Shown here: piece after piece, positions 42,965-51,687 of the stretch
Layout: each line of letters begins with the position of its first letter
Position numbering within the stretch: the stretch's first letter is position 1
Source: Novosphingobium umbonatum
GTDB lineage: Bacteria > Pseudomonadota > Alphaproteobacteria > Sphingomonadales > Sphingomonadaceae
Direction: 5' to 3'
NCBI RefSeq assembly: GCF_004005905.1
Contig: NZ_SACO01000004.1
Span: forward strand, 368,684-432,683
DNA: 64,000 nt
Notes under the pieces: generated by a model
What the model was told of the DNA's origin: nothing
The model's input: only the letters and a program-made list of their open reading frames with translations
Databases searched by the model: none
Position numbers and translations under genes: made by a program

Positions 42965-45316
42965 TCAATATTTGACGGTCAGGCGCGCACCGAACATGCG
43001 CGGTTCGGACACGCGCACCGTGGTGCGATCGGCAGTGCCCACGCCAGCCGGATTGATGCCATTGGGCGAACCCAGCAATTGCACCTTGTTTTCCAGATTG
43101 CGGACAAAGCCTTCAAGGCGCAGCTTGCCATTCTCGCTTTCATAGGCGAGCGACAGGTCGGTGCGGGTGAAAGCACCCTGACGATACTGGGCGGGCATCA
43201 CCGAATAGACGCCAGCAAAGGGATTGCCGTCGCCCATCGTGTCGCTGACCAGATAGCCACTGGAATAGCGGCTGTTGACGCGGCCGATGATCCGCGCTCC
43301 GTCTTTCAGCTCGAAAGTATGTTCATAGCTGCCCGACAGGGTAAACTTGGGCAGGCGGTCAAAGCGATAGCCGGTCCAGTCCTGACGTTTGCTGTAGATA
43401 AAGCCAACCTGAGGGCCGGCCGAATAATGGCCTTCGGCCAAGGTGCTGGTCAGCATCACGCGGTCATGCTTGGTAGGCGTCCAGTTCAGCTCGTTTTCCC
43501 AGCCATAGGCCTTGGCAGGCACCAGCGTGGTGTAGATCAACACGCCGGTCGGCAGGCCAGGCAGCGCGGCCAGGAAGGTCACGCCGGTGAACTGATACTT
43601 GCTGTAATCGTAATAATAGACCGAGCTGTTGAACTGGAGATTGGGCAACACGCGGCCCTTGTAACCCACTTCATAGGCGGTCAGCTGTTCGGCGCCATAG
43701 GTGCCGGTGCCGCTATTGGTGGTGGTGGGATCAACGTCGTTGAAACCGCCTGCCTTATAGCCGGTCGCGATCGAGCCATAGACCATCTGGCGCGGGGTGA
43801 TCTGGTAATCCACACCCAGACGCCAGGTCAGCTTGCTGTCTTCCTGTGCGCCGACATTGGGGGTGCCATTGGCGCAATAGTTTGGCGGAGCGCAAGGCTT
43901 GCCAAAGGCATCGAGCCAACCTGCCGCAGGCGCGCCACCGGCAGCGCGCATGGCGTTGCGATAGAGGCTATCCTTGGAATAGCGCAGCCCCGCCGTCAGT
44001 TTCAGACCATCGACCACTTCATAGGTCGATTGGCCGAACAGGCCGGTGCTTTTATGCCCCGTCGGGCCAATGATATGCGGGTTGGGATTGTTGCAGGCCG
44101 CCGACAGGGTAGGCGCCGAACAGGTGGCCGTACCGGTCAGCGTCTGCCAGTTCATGTCCTGCTCGTCGATTTTCTCTTTCCAGTAATTGCCGCCGACAAC
44201 CCAGCTCAGCTTGCCCGGCTTTGCATTGGAAAGGCGGATTTCATGCGAATCCAGCGTAATATCGGCGCGATAATCGCTCCAGGTGTAATTGGCCGTGCCG
44301 CCAGCGCCAGCCGGATCGCCCGTGCTGGCAAATTTGTTGTCGCGCGCTTTAAAGAACAGATGCGCGCCGTCATAGGTGACATTGACCGCGCCCACATCAA
44401 ACGAGATTTCGGCATTCACATTGGCAAAGCGATCGTTCAGCTTGCCCGCCATCGGGTTGTAATAGACCTGACGGGCATAGGCGCTGCCGCTGCCATTGGT
44501 CGACAACCAGCGGCTATAGAGCATGCCATTGCTGACATCACCCGTGCCGCCGACATGGCCAAACGTACCCGTCAACAGGAAACGGCCCGTATCGGCAAAT
44601 TTGAGCAAGCTGGACAGGCGCAGGTTCCAGTTGTTTTCATCACTGAGATTGGCCTGCGTGCCCAAAGCCTTCTGGCCCAGCACCGGCAGCAGATAGCCCT
44701 CGCGACGGTTGACGCTGCCTGCCGCACGCACCGCCCAATTGCTGGTCACCGGCAGGTTTACCATGCCTTCGCCGCGCATAGTGTTGAAATTGCCCAGTTC
44801 GACCGTGGCGCGTGCTTCCAGCACATCCTTGGGACGCGCGGTGATCAGATTGATCACGCCTGCGGTGGCATTCTTGCCATACAGCGTGCCCTGCGGCCCG
44901 CGCAGCACTTCAACGCGCTCGAGGTCAAAGAAGGCGCTGCCCATCATCTGCGGACGGCCCACCGGAATATTGTCCACGGTGAACACCACGCCCTGCTTGC
45001 CCTTGGACGACAGGTCAGTGGAGCCAAGGCCGCGCACCGAGATGTTCGGGCCCTGCGAAGCATTACCGATTTCCAGAGCAGGAGCCATATTGCGCAGATC
45101 TGCCACCGTGCTGACACCACGCTGGCGCAGTTCGTCGGCGGCAATCACGGTCAGCGAGATCGGGGTCTTGGACGCTACCGATACAGTGCGCTGTGCAGTA
45201 ACGATGATCTCGCCATTGCTGTCCTTGGCGGGGGCTTCGGCCGCCATGGCGGGGGCCGCGGCCATCAGCGCGATGGCGCTGACCATCATGGCGCAAGTTT
45301 GGGTTTGGAATTTCAC
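42965..45316 (-). CDS. TonB-dependent receptor (fifth)
   Basis: 783 residues from a GTG at 45316 with GGGAGG upstream; the ATG two bases earlier is in another frame and meets a stop at once. A signal peptide (CAMMVSAIALMAAAPAMA) is followed by the TonB-box-like GEIIVTAQRTVSV and the plug (ELRQRGVSTVADLRNMAP, RVEVLRGPQGTLYGKNATAG). The terminus MFGARLTVKY closes the barrel. It follows the exported methyltransferase-like gene by 44 bp and precedes a PepSY protein, so an iron-binding or aromatic ligand is plausible. Confidence 0.9.
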   Translation of the reverse strand: MKFQTQTCAMMVSAIALMAAAPAMAAEAPAKDSNGEIIVTAQRTVSVASKTPISLTVIAADELRQRGVSTVADLRNMAPALEIGNASQGPNISVRGLGSTDLSSKGKQGVVFTVDNIPVGRPQMMGSAFFDLERVEVLRGPQGTLYGKNATAGVINLITARPKDVLEARATVELGNFNTMRGEGMVNLPVTSNWAVRAAGSVNRREGYLLPVLGQKALGTQANLSDENNWNLRLSSLLKFADTGRFLLTGTFGHVGGTGDVSNGMLYSRWLSTNGSGSAYARQVYYNPMAGKLNDRFANVNAEISFDVGAVNVTYDGAHLFFKARDNKFASTGDPAGAGGTANYTWSDYRADITLDSHEIRLSNAKPGKLSWVVGGNYWKEKIDEQDMNWQTLTGTATCSAPTLSAACNNPNPHIIGPTGHKSTGLFGQSTYEVVDGLKLTAGLRYSKDSLYRNAMRAAGGAPAAGWLDAFGKPCAPPNYCANGTPNVGAQEDSKLTWRLGVDYQITPRQMVYGSIATGYKAGGFNDVDPTTTNSGTGTYGAEQLTAYEVGYKGRVLPNLQFNSSVYYYDYSKYQFTGVTFLAALPGLPTGVLIYTTLVPAKAYGWENELNWTPTKHDRVMLTSTLAEGHYSAGPQVGFIYSKRQDWTGYRFDRLPKFTLSGSYEHTFELKDGARIIGRVNSRYSSGYLVSDTMGDGNPFAGVYSVMPAQYRQGAFTRTDLSLAYESENGKLRLEGFVRNLENKVQLLGSPNGINPAGVGTADRTTVRVSEPRMFGARLTVKY

Positions 45317-45360
45317 ATTAGTCCTCCCTTTTTGATTATTCGTTTTTGCCTGCCGCCCTT

Positions 45361-46107
45361 TCAGGGCTTGCGGGCCAGCATCAAAACCGTGTCGAGACGG
45401 GTCCAGACCACCCGCGGATCGGCAAAACCAGCCTCGCGCATCGCGGCCAGCTGCATGTCCAGCGTGGGGGTCACAAATTCAGGGTGATGCACCGGCGGCC
45501 CTTCGCGCAGCATGGCCAGCCCCTTGCCCACGGCCTGTTCACGCCCACCCTTCAAACGGCGCGCCCAATCGCCTTGGGCACCGGCATGGTCCATAATCAC
45601 CACCCAGCCGCCTTTGGGCAGCACGGCAAAGGCATGGCGATGGAAGTCGCGCAATTGCTCGGCACTGCGATGGATCGTGACCCAGCTGGACACCAGCACA
45701 TCCATGTCGGCGGGCAGACATCCCAGCGTAATGTCGCGTCCGGGGCAACCGATGCGATAGGTCACGCGGGGGCCAAAACGGGCAAAGCGACGCTCGGCCA
45801 CCTTTTGATTGCTGTCGACCGGCTCGGTCCACTGACCCTTGGCCTGCGGGAATTGTTCCAGAAAGGCTTCCAGAAACTCACCGGTGAAGGAACCCACATC
45901 GGCAATCGACTTGGGGGCAGGGCCGTCCTGCGCCACGATCAGCGCCGCCAATTGCCGCGCTTCGCCCAGACGGTCATTTACCCCGCCCGGATTGACCGGC
46001 TCAAATGGCGTGATGACTGGCACGGACTGAGCCATAGCCGCAGGCGCCAGACATGAAGCGACCAGAGCATAGGCAAGGGCTTTCACCCCTTTGGCGACGA
46101 TGGACAT
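45361..46107 (-). CDS. Exported protein with class I SAM-methyltransferase fold
   Basis: 248 residues from the ATG at 46107, after a strong GGGGAGAG. A clear signal peptide (AYALVASCLAPAAMAQ) precedes a Rossmann methyltransferase-like domain: IADVGSFTGEFLEAFLEQFP fits the SAM-binding motif I, and VLPKGGWVVIMDHAG a later motif. The motif-I glycines are partly changed (DVGSFTGEF). SAM is not known to be supplied to the periplasm, so the protein may have lost methyl transfer or bind another ligand. It directly precedes a TBDR gene. Fold assignment is moderate; the signal peptide is clear. Confidence 0.7.
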   Translation of the reverse strand: MSIVAKGVKALAYALVASCLAPAAMAQSVPVITPFEPVNPGGVNDRLGEARQLAALIVAQDGPAPKSIADVGSFTGEFLEAFLEQFPQAKGQWTEPVDSNQKVAERRFARFGPRVTYRIGCPGRDITLGCLPADMDVLVSSWVTIHRSAEQLRDFHRHAFAVLPKGGWVVIMDHAGAQGDWARRLKGGREQAVGKGLAMLREGPPVHHPEFVTPTLDMQLAAMREAGFADPRVVWTRLDTVLMLARKP

Positions 46108-46255
46108 TGGCTCTCCCCGATTTCGTTGGGGACGGCCTAATTCAAGGCGCCAAACGGAATCCAAACAGGAGACGCACCACGTGTTGTTACCAACTATCCA
46201 GGCCGCAATTGAATAAGGCTTGCGCGATGTTCAATAGCGCAGCCCCTTGGGCGCC

Positions 46256-47626
46256 CTAATCCCTGCGCGGCAAGCGTAGCGTCGCCGACAGGCCGCCCAG
46301 CTTGGCAGAGCGCCCCAGATGCAGCGAGCCGCCATAAAATTCGGCTAGCTCACGCGCAATACCAAGACCAAATCCATAGCCCTGCCCGCTCTCGTCCAGC
46401 CTTTTGCCATGGGCCAGCGCCTGTTCCACCGCATCGGCAGGAATACCCGGCCCGTCATCCTCCACCGCCAAGGCCAGCATGGGGCCTTCGACACTGGCCA
46501 CAAGCGCGACCCTGCCTTGCGCATGGCGGCAGGCATTATCCAGCAGATTGCCCAGCATCTCGTCCAGATCGGCCTGATCCACCGCCAGCCTTTGCACCCC
46601 GCCCAGTTCCACCGCAAAAGCCAAATCGCGCGCCTCGTGCAGATGTTGCATCGCGCGGACCAGACGCCCCGCCAAACCCGCCACATCGGCCGAGGCGCGC
46701 CCCCCCACCATTTGCGCGCCCGAACGCGCCCGATTGAGGTGATGGTCAATCCGCCGCGCCATATCGGCCACCAGTGCCTGCGTCTCGGCATCGGCGCCTT
46801 GGCGGGCCAGCCGCAAGGTCAGCGTGGCCAGCGGCGTTTTCAACCCATGGGCCAGATTGGCGACATGGTGTCGGGCATTTTCCAGACCGGTCGCATTCTG
46901 GCGGATCAATCCGTTCAATTCATCGGCCAAGGGCGTCAGTTCCTTGGGCCATTGCCCATCGACCTGCGCCGCCTGCCCATCGCGCACCGCCGCCACCGCC
47001 CGCCGCAAATCCAGCACGGGGCGCAGACTATACAGCAATTGGGCATAGGCCGCGACCAGCAGCGCGGCGATCGTCACCCCGATGGCCGTCATGGCGGGGC
47101 GCAAAGCCGCCGCCATCGGCTCGGTGATCAATTCCTCCGGCGCGGCGACGGTCACCACCACCATCTGGCCATGGGCAGGCAAGAACATCCGCAGATGGCG
47201 CGAATGCATGTGCCATCCGTCGCGGACCATGCGCGAGCTATAGATCTGGCCCCAAGCGGGATGTTGATCAGGTTCGGGCTGCTCCACGCCCAGACGGGCG
47301 CCGCCTTCCTCCACGCCCAGCGGGCCCTCCACGCGCCAGCCCCATTGCAAAGGCGCATTCTGGAAATGGGGCAACAGATGCAGGCGGCGAGGATCAATCC
47401 GGCCTTGCGGGGTCAGCGCCGATTGCAAGGCGCGGATCTGGCTATCCAGCCTTGTATCCAGCGTGCGGGTGACAATGCCGGTCATCAAGGCGCGGGTGGA
47501 AAGTGCTGTCAGCGCTCCCGCCACCACAATCGTCAGAGCCGCCGCCAGCAATAGCCGCCCTTTTAACGACAGCACCGGCCATTTCCCGTGCCATGCCAGC
47601 CGGAACCGGCCGGTCTCCTCCTTCAC
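46256..47626 (-). CDS. Sensor histidine kinase (two-component, PhoQ/EnvZ-like layout)
   Basis: About 456 residues from a GTG at 47626 that overlaps the response-regulator stop; a GTG at 47641 is possible. Two membrane helices (about 25-47 and 175-198) frame a periplasmic sensor domain. Then come a HAMP-like linker, the dimerisation box VANLAHGLKTPLATL with phospho-acceptor His260, and ATPase motifs: N-box LGNLLDNACRHA, G1 VEDDGPGIP and G2 GYGFGLGIARELAEFYGG. The signal is unknown. The TBDR set lies downstream on the same strand. Confidence 0.9.
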   Translation of the reverse strand: MKEETGRFRLAWHGKWPVLSLKGRLLLAAALTIVVAGALTALSTRALMTGIVTRTLDTRLDSQIRALQSALTPQGRIDPRRLHLLPHFQNAPLQWGWRVEGPLGVEEGGARLGVEQPEPDQHPAWGQIYSSRMVRDGWHMHSRHLRMFLPAHGQMVVVTVAAPEELITEPMAAALRPAMTAIGVTIAALLVAAYAQLLYSLRPVLDLRRAVAAVRDGQAAQVDGQWPKELTPLADELNGLIRQNATGLENARHHVANLAHGLKTPLATLTLRLARQGADAETQALVADMARRIDHHLNRARSGAQMVGGRASADVAGLAGRLVRAMQHLHEARDLAFAVELGGVQRLAVDQADLDEMLGNLLDNACRHAQGRVALVASVEGPMLALAVEDDGPGIPADAVEQALAHGKRLDESGQGYGFGLGIARELAEFYGGSLHLGRSAKLGGLSATLRLPRRD

Positions 47627-48288
47627 TGATCGGGACCACACAGGCGATAGCCCAACCCGCGGACCGTTTCGATCGCCTGCGCCCCCAGCTTGCGGCGGAT
47701 GCGGCCGATGATCACTTCCATCGACTGGAAATTCACCTCGCTATCATATTCATAGACATGCTCGGCCAATTCCGCGCGTGATACGACCTGATTCTTGCGC
47801 AGGATCAGCGCCGCCAGCACCCGCCCTTCAAAAGCGGTGACCTTGAAAGGTTCACCACCATGGGTGAAATTGCCGCTGAACGTATCATAGACCAGTTCGC
47901 CGCATCGGATGCGCGGCGAGGCATGGCCCTGCGACCGGCGGATCAGGGCACGCAAACGCGCCACCACTTCCTGCGGCAGAAAAGGCTTGGTCAGGTAATC
48001 ATCCGCGCCGGCATCAAATCCGGCGGCCTTGTCGCTCCATGTCGAACGCGCGGTCAGCACCAGCACCGGCACCTGACAGCCTTGCGCCCGCCACTGGCTC
48101 AACACGCCCAATCCATCCCCGCCCAGCAGGCCCAGATCCAGCACCACCGCATCATAATGCTCGGTACTGCCCAGATGCTGCACATCGTCGCGTGCACCGG
48201 CGACATCGACGACGAAATTATCATGTCGCAAGACATGGGCAAGCTCATGCGCCAGACTGGCATCATCCTCGCCCACCAGCACCCGCAT
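47623..48288 (-). CDS. OmpR/PhoP-type response regulator
   Basis: 221 residues. The receiver domain has the acidic pair GEDDA (8-9), phospho-acceptor Asp51 (VVLDLGLLG), Thr79 (VLTARS) and Lys101 (YLTKPF). A winged-helix DNA-binding domain follows (VNFQSMEVIIGRIRRKLGAQAIETVRGLGYRL). It overlaps the kinase gene, so the two form one system. A target is not evident; neighbouring TBDR and esterase genes are candidates. Confidence 0.92.
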   Translation of the reverse strand: MRVLVGEDDASLAHELAHVLRHDNFVVDVAGARDDVQHLGSTEHYDAVVLDLGLLGGDGLGVLSQWRAQGCQVPVLVLTARSTWSDKAAGFDAGADDYLTKPFLPQEVVARLRALIRRSQGHASPRIRCGELVYDTFSGNFTHGGEPFKVTAFEGRVLAALILRKNQVVSRAELAEHVYEYDSEVNFQSMEVIIGRIRRKLGAQAIETVRGLGYRLCGPDQ

Positions 48289-48424
48289 TGCCTTGCTCCC
48301 TTATCCGTCCGCCGCCATTAAACGAAATCCAGCGCCCAAGCTGTCAGCCAAGCACAAACCGCAAGGCGCGCAAAGTTCGAACAAGGGCAGCAGCTATAAA
48401 ATTTGGTAGCGGAGAAAGAGCGCC

Positions 48425-48757
48425 CTAGTCGGCCACACTGTCAGGCAAGGCACCACTGGCATCGCATAGGTCGCACATGGCGTGGATGATGCCCGCCACG
48501 ATCGGGTCCTTCAAGCGATACCAGCGCACCTGTGCGTCGATACGCACATGCACCAGATCCTCGGAGCGCAACAGCGCGAGATGTTGGGATACCGCCGATT
48601 GCGACAGGCCGGTCATCGCCACCAGTTCATTGACCGAAACCTCGCCCTCATCCATCCGGCACAGCATCAAAAGACGCTCGGCATGGCTCATCACCTTCAG
48701 CAGGCCTGCCATATGGACCGCATTGGCCTTGAGTTGAGAGAGGTCGGTGGGCTTCAT
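48425..48757 (-). CDS. ArsR-family regulator, BigR/SqrR-like
   Basis: 110 residues from the ATG at 48757. The winged helix reads LKVMSHAERLLMLCRMDEGE, LVAMTGLSQSAVSQHLALLR and DLVHVRIDAQVRWYRL. Cys33 lies in the position of the sulfide/persulfide-sensing cysteine of BigR/SqrR, and Cys95/Cys98 (AMCDLCD) offer the partner 62-65 residues later, close to the BigR spacing. It may therefore sense reactive sulfur. No sulfide-oxidation gene is adjacent. It lies 136 bp upstream of the response regulator gene in the same direction. Confidence 0.75.
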   Translation of the reverse strand: MKPTDLSQLKANAVHMAGLLKVMSHAERLLMLCRMDEGEVSVNELVAMTGLSQSAVSQHLALLRSEDLVHVRIDAQVRWYRLKDPIVAGIIHAMCDLCDASGALPDSVAD

Positions 48758-49107
48758 AAGAACGATTACGTGCCAAGAAAAAAGCGCGCCTGCAAGACGG
48801 CCTGATGGGCGTTCATGCACAAACTCGTACAAATAGCAGAAGCCATCATCAAAGCGTCTCACATTTAAGACAGGCGCAGAAGGCAAGGCCCTGAATTATC
48901 CTGATTCTATCGTCGGCCCATAGTTGGCCACGCATCGGTATGAATAGCCAGCCGATCCATGGCCAGCCGCAAATGATCGCGATTTCATGCACCAAACGCG
49001 CTGCGAATCACCAAAGGGCAAGGAATCTAGGGGCCTTTTGTAGCGCCCGGATTGCAGTGCAAAGAGGCATGCGGCCAGCTTAGGTCCCCATGCCTCTCTG
49101 TCCAAGC
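48758..49107. other. Intergenic region upstream of the ArsR-type gene
   Basis: About 350 bp, somewhat less GC-rich than its neighbours. It carries the promoter of the reverse-strand ArsR-type gene and the end of the gentisate operon with its hairpin (49063-49097). A 69-codon reverse frame at 48896-49105 has no recognisable features and overlaps the hairpin. Nothing else is seen. Confidence 0.45.
49063..49097 (-). terminator. Hairpin terminator of the gentisate operon
   Basis: AGAGGCATG and CATGCCTCT pair perfectly over 9 bp, 11 bp past the stop of the isomerase gene, with TTT following on the reverse strand. Confidence 0.6.
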
Positions 49108-49743
49108 CTATACCGCGTCGGGCTGGTTTTCTGGCCGCGCCGCTTCAAAGGCGGGCAAGGAAAGACATGCCGCCTCGATCGCCAACAGACGCTGCGGGAT
49201 ATCCGTCATCCCAAAACGGCGGGCATTGACCAATTGCGGCACCAGACAGACATCGGCCAGCGTGACATCATCGCCAAAGCAGAAGCGCCCCGCATAAGGC
49301 GCGATGAAGGCATCCAGCGCGGCAAAGCCCTCGCCAATCACCCGCGCGCCCCATGCGTTGACGCCTGCCTCATCCTGCCCAAGTCCCCGCACCCAGCCCA
49401 GCACTTTCAGGTTCTGGATCGGATGGGTGTCACAGGCGATGATCTGCGCGGCGGCGCGCACCTTGGCGCGCAACACCGGATCGGCGGGCAACAGCTTGGG
49501 CCCATCGCGCGTTTCATCGAGATATTCGATGATCGCCAGACTTTGCGTCAGCACCGCCCCGTCAATCTCCAGCGCCGGCACCAACCCTTGCGGGTTGAGC
49601 GCCAGAAACGCCGACGAACGCTGCTCGCCATCGCGCAGGCTGTAACTGGCCTGCCGATAGGCAATGCCCTTTAAAGCCAGCGCGATGCGCAAACGATAGG
49701 ATGCGCCCGAACGGAAAAAGCCGTGCAGCAAAGGCTCAGTCAT
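49108..49743 (-). CDS. maiA: Maleylpyruvate/maleylacetoacetate isomerase (zeta-class glutathione S-transferase)
   Basis: 211 residues. The N-terminal thioredoxin-like domain has GFFRSGASYRLRIALALKG (family motif SSxxSxRVR) and LVPALEIDGAVLTQSLAIIEYLDE. The C-terminal helical domain includes VTLADVCLVPQLVNARRF. Zeta GSTs isomerise the cis double bond of maleylacetoacetate or maleylpyruvate using glutathione. Next to gentisate dioxygenase, the likely substrate is maleylpyruvate, giving fumarylpyruvate. It overlaps the fumarylpyruvate hydrolase gene by 8 bp and is last in the operon. Confidence 0.92.
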   Translation of the reverse strand: MTEPLLHGFFRSGASYRLRIALALKGIAYRQASYSLRDGEQRSSAFLALNPQGLVPALEIDGAVLTQSLAIIEYLDETRDGPKLLPADPVLRAKVRAAAQIIACDTHPIQNLKVLGWVRGLGQDEAGVNAWGARVIGEGFAALDAFIAPYAGRFCFGDDVTLADVCLVPQLVNARRFGMTDIPQRLLAIEAACLSLPAFEAARPENQPDAV

Positions 49744-50431
49744 CAGCCTTGGGCCCCACGGTGACGGTGCAAGGGGTCAATCCCTCCACCGAGATCACGA
49801 TCTCGTCACCCGTCACCACCGCGCCCACGCCAGCGGGCGTTCCGGTGTAGATCAGATCGCCAGCCTCCAGACGATAGAAGCGCGAGACATAGGCGATCAC
49901 CTCGTTGACGCTCCAGATCAGCTCGGTCAGATCGGCATCCTGCTTCACCTCGCCATTGACGGTCAGGCTGATGCGGCCCTTGGTGATCTCGCCGGTTTCC
50001 GTCAGGGGATGGATCAGGCCCAGAGGCGAAGACTGTTCAACATTCTTGCCCGTATCCCAAGGGCGGCCCTTGTCGCGCGCTTCAAACTGCAAATCGCGGC
50101 GCGTCATATCCAGACCGGTGGCATAGCCATAGACATGGCTCAGCGCATCGGCCTCGGCGATGTTGCGGCCGCCTTTACCAATGGCCACCACCAATTCGGC
50201 CTCATAGTGGAAATTGGCGGTTTCGGGCGGATAGGCGATGGTCGAACCCGAAGGCACCACCGTATCGGCCCATTTGGTGAAGAAGAAGGGCGCCTCACGC
50301 GTGGGGTCCTTGCCCATTTCGCGGGCATGGGCGGCATAATTGCGACCGATGCAAAACAGGCGGCGGACGGGAAAACCCTTGCCTTCACTGGTTTGCGCGA
50401 TGATCGGAGCGGGGGGAGCAAACAGCGTCAT
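49736..50431 (-). CDS. Fumarylacetoacetate hydrolase-family protein (probable fumarylpyruvate hydrolase)
   Basis: 231 residues from the ATG at 50431, 1 bp after the dioxygenase stop. LFCIGRNYAAHAREMG, the metal ligands in NFHYEAELVVAIGKGG and the TGTPAGVGAV loop are FAH-family hallmarks. VYGYATGLDMTRRDLQ and RPWDTGKNVEQSSPLG match fumarylpyruvate hydrolases. It splits fumarylpyruvate to fumarate and pyruvate in the cytoplasm. Its place between gentisate dioxygenase and the isomerase completes the lower gentisate pathway. Confidence 0.9.
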   Translation of the reverse strand: MTLFAPPAPIIAQTSEGKGFPVRRLFCIGRNYAAHAREMGKDPTREAPFFFTKWADTVVPSGSTIAYPPETANFHYEAELVVAIGKGGRNIAEADALSHVYGYATGLDMTRRDLQFEARDKGRPWDTGKNVEQSSPLGLIHPLTETGEITKGRISLTVNGEVKQDADLTELIWSVNEVIAYVSRFYRLEAGDLIYTGTPAGVGAVVTGDEIVISVEGLTPCTVTVGPKADD

Positions 50432-50432
50432 C

Positions 50433-51479
50433 TTACGATTTCCATTCACGGTAGATTTGCAACTTATCCTGGCTCGCCTTGTCGGAATAGGCGAAAAGCA
50501 CGAGTGTTTCGCTGGCCTGCAAAACCAGCTCGTTCCACGAAGGCACGACCACAATATCGCGTGGCGACAGCGCGACTTCCCGCCCGCCGACCATAGCGCT
50601 ACCCCGCCCTTCGACCACGACAAAGATCGTGCCGTCGCTGGATTTGCGCGGCAAGGTTTGCGCGCCCGCGGGAATCAACCGCACATGGGCCGAAATCGTG
50701 GGCATCACCGAACCGCCATCGGCCGGATTCACAAATTCCAGCGCATGGCCCAGATGCGGGTCCATTGTTGCATGGGCGGCCATAGCGTCCAGCGCGGGGC
50801 GCCATTGGGCATAGGGGTAATGGAACAAGGGTTGATGCGCTGGACGGCGATCGGCCACAGAACCCTGCATCGGCCGCATATTATGCCCATAGCGCGCCAG
50901 AGTATCCCCCGCAGGCGCGCTTTCGGGAAAGGCCTTGCCCGAATAATGCTCGGCAAATTGGGCGTCGAATAAACGAACGGTGGGGATGTCCAAGCCGTCA
51001 AGCCAGATCATCGGCTGATCGGTCGTGTTGCCATGATCATGCCACTGGCCACCGGGCGTCAGCACCAGATCAAACGGGCGCATAATCGCCTTTTCCCCGT
51101 CCAGCGCGGTAAAGGCTCCATCGCCTTCCATCACAAAGCGCAGCGCGCATTGGCTATGGCGATGGCAGGGGGCGATTTCGCCCGGCAGGATCAGTTGCAA
51201 ACCGGCATAAAGGCTGGGCGTGATCGCCGATTGACCGGCAAGGCCCGGATTTTCCAGAATCAGCACGCGGCGCTCGGCCTTTTCAGCGCTGATCAAATCG
51301 CCCGCACGCATCAGATAGGCACGCGCCTCATCATAATCCCAGCGATGCACATGCGCCGCCGAACGGGGAAAAGGGCGCACCAGGTCGGCCAGAGATTCCC
51401 ACAGAGGTGTCAGATGCGACGGCGCCATGGCCTCATAGAGTTCTTGCAACTGGGCCTGCTGTGCATTGGCCAGCGTCAT
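50433..51479 (-). CDS. gtdA: Gentisate 1,2-dioxygenase (bicupin)
   Basis: 348 residues. The first cupin carries the iron ligands His106 and His108 in EIAPCHRHSQCALRFVMEG, with a later His in GGQWHDHGN. A second, degenerate cupin follows (VEGRGSAMVGGREVAL). The enzyme cleaves gentisate to maleylpyruvate with O2 and Fe(II). It is first in an operon with the hydrolase and isomerase. A TAGCGCTA operator lies 96 bp upstream (51575), so the divergent LacI regulator probably represses it. No salicylate hydroxylase is adjacent, so gentisate itself or a conjugate seems to be the entering compound. Confidence 0.93.
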   Translation of the reverse strand: MTLANAQQAQLQELYEAMAPSHLTPLWESLADLVRPFPRSAAHVHRWDYDEARAYLMRAGDLISAEKAERRVLILENPGLAGQSAITPSLYAGLQLILPGEIAPCHRHSQCALRFVMEGDGAFTALDGEKAIMRPFDLVLTPGGQWHDHGNTTDQPMIWLDGLDIPTVRLFDAQFAEHYSGKAFPESAPAGDTLARYGHNMRPMQGSVADRRPAHQPLFHYPYAQWRPALDAMAAHATMDPHLGHALEFVNPADGGSVMPTISAHVRLIPAGAQTLPRKSSDGTIFVVVEGRGSAMVGGREVALSPRDIVVVPSWNELVLQASETLVLFAYSDKASQDKLQIYREWKS

Positions 51480-51574
51480 GGGTAGTTCCTCTCCTGCGCG
51501 AACCTTAGCGCGGTTCTGCTCTTGGCTCTGGCGGCAAGTGTGGCGAATTTCGCAGGCCTGTGCAACCGAAAAAT

Positions 51575-51586
51575 TGTAGCGCTATA
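51575..51586. promoter_or_regulatory. LacI operator 1 (gentisate operon), TGTAGCGCTATA
   Basis: Core TAGCGCTA at 51577-51584, 96 bp upstream of the gentisate dioxygenase start. It is one of four promoter-associated copies in 2.7 kb; the right flank TATAC is shared with the copies at 51641 and 54181. Confidence 0.75.
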
Positions 51587-51640
51587 CTTCTTGCGTAGGC
51601 GACGCTCGCCATCCCATCTTGCGCAGATGCCCCGTCTATC

Positions 51641-51652
51641 CTAGCGCTATAC
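51641..51652. promoter_or_regulatory. LacI operator 2 (regulator's own promoter), CTAGCGCTATAC
   Basis: Core at 51642-51649, 46 bp before the LacI start at 51688, a position fitting autorepression. If an earlier TTG start at 51619 were used the site would be inside the gene, which argues for the later ATG. Confidence 0.75.
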
Positions 51653-51687
51653 CAAAGCGCCGCCCGCCGCGCCGAAAGATTGCGAAG

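Noticed and set aside
42932..45487. Open frame of 851 codons on the plus strand opposite the fifth TBDR
   Set aside because: Same reason: antisense frame with unnatural composition.
48896..49105. Possible 69-residue protein on the minus strand
   Set aside because: No motif, overlaps the gentisate-operon terminator hairpin, composition not protein-like.
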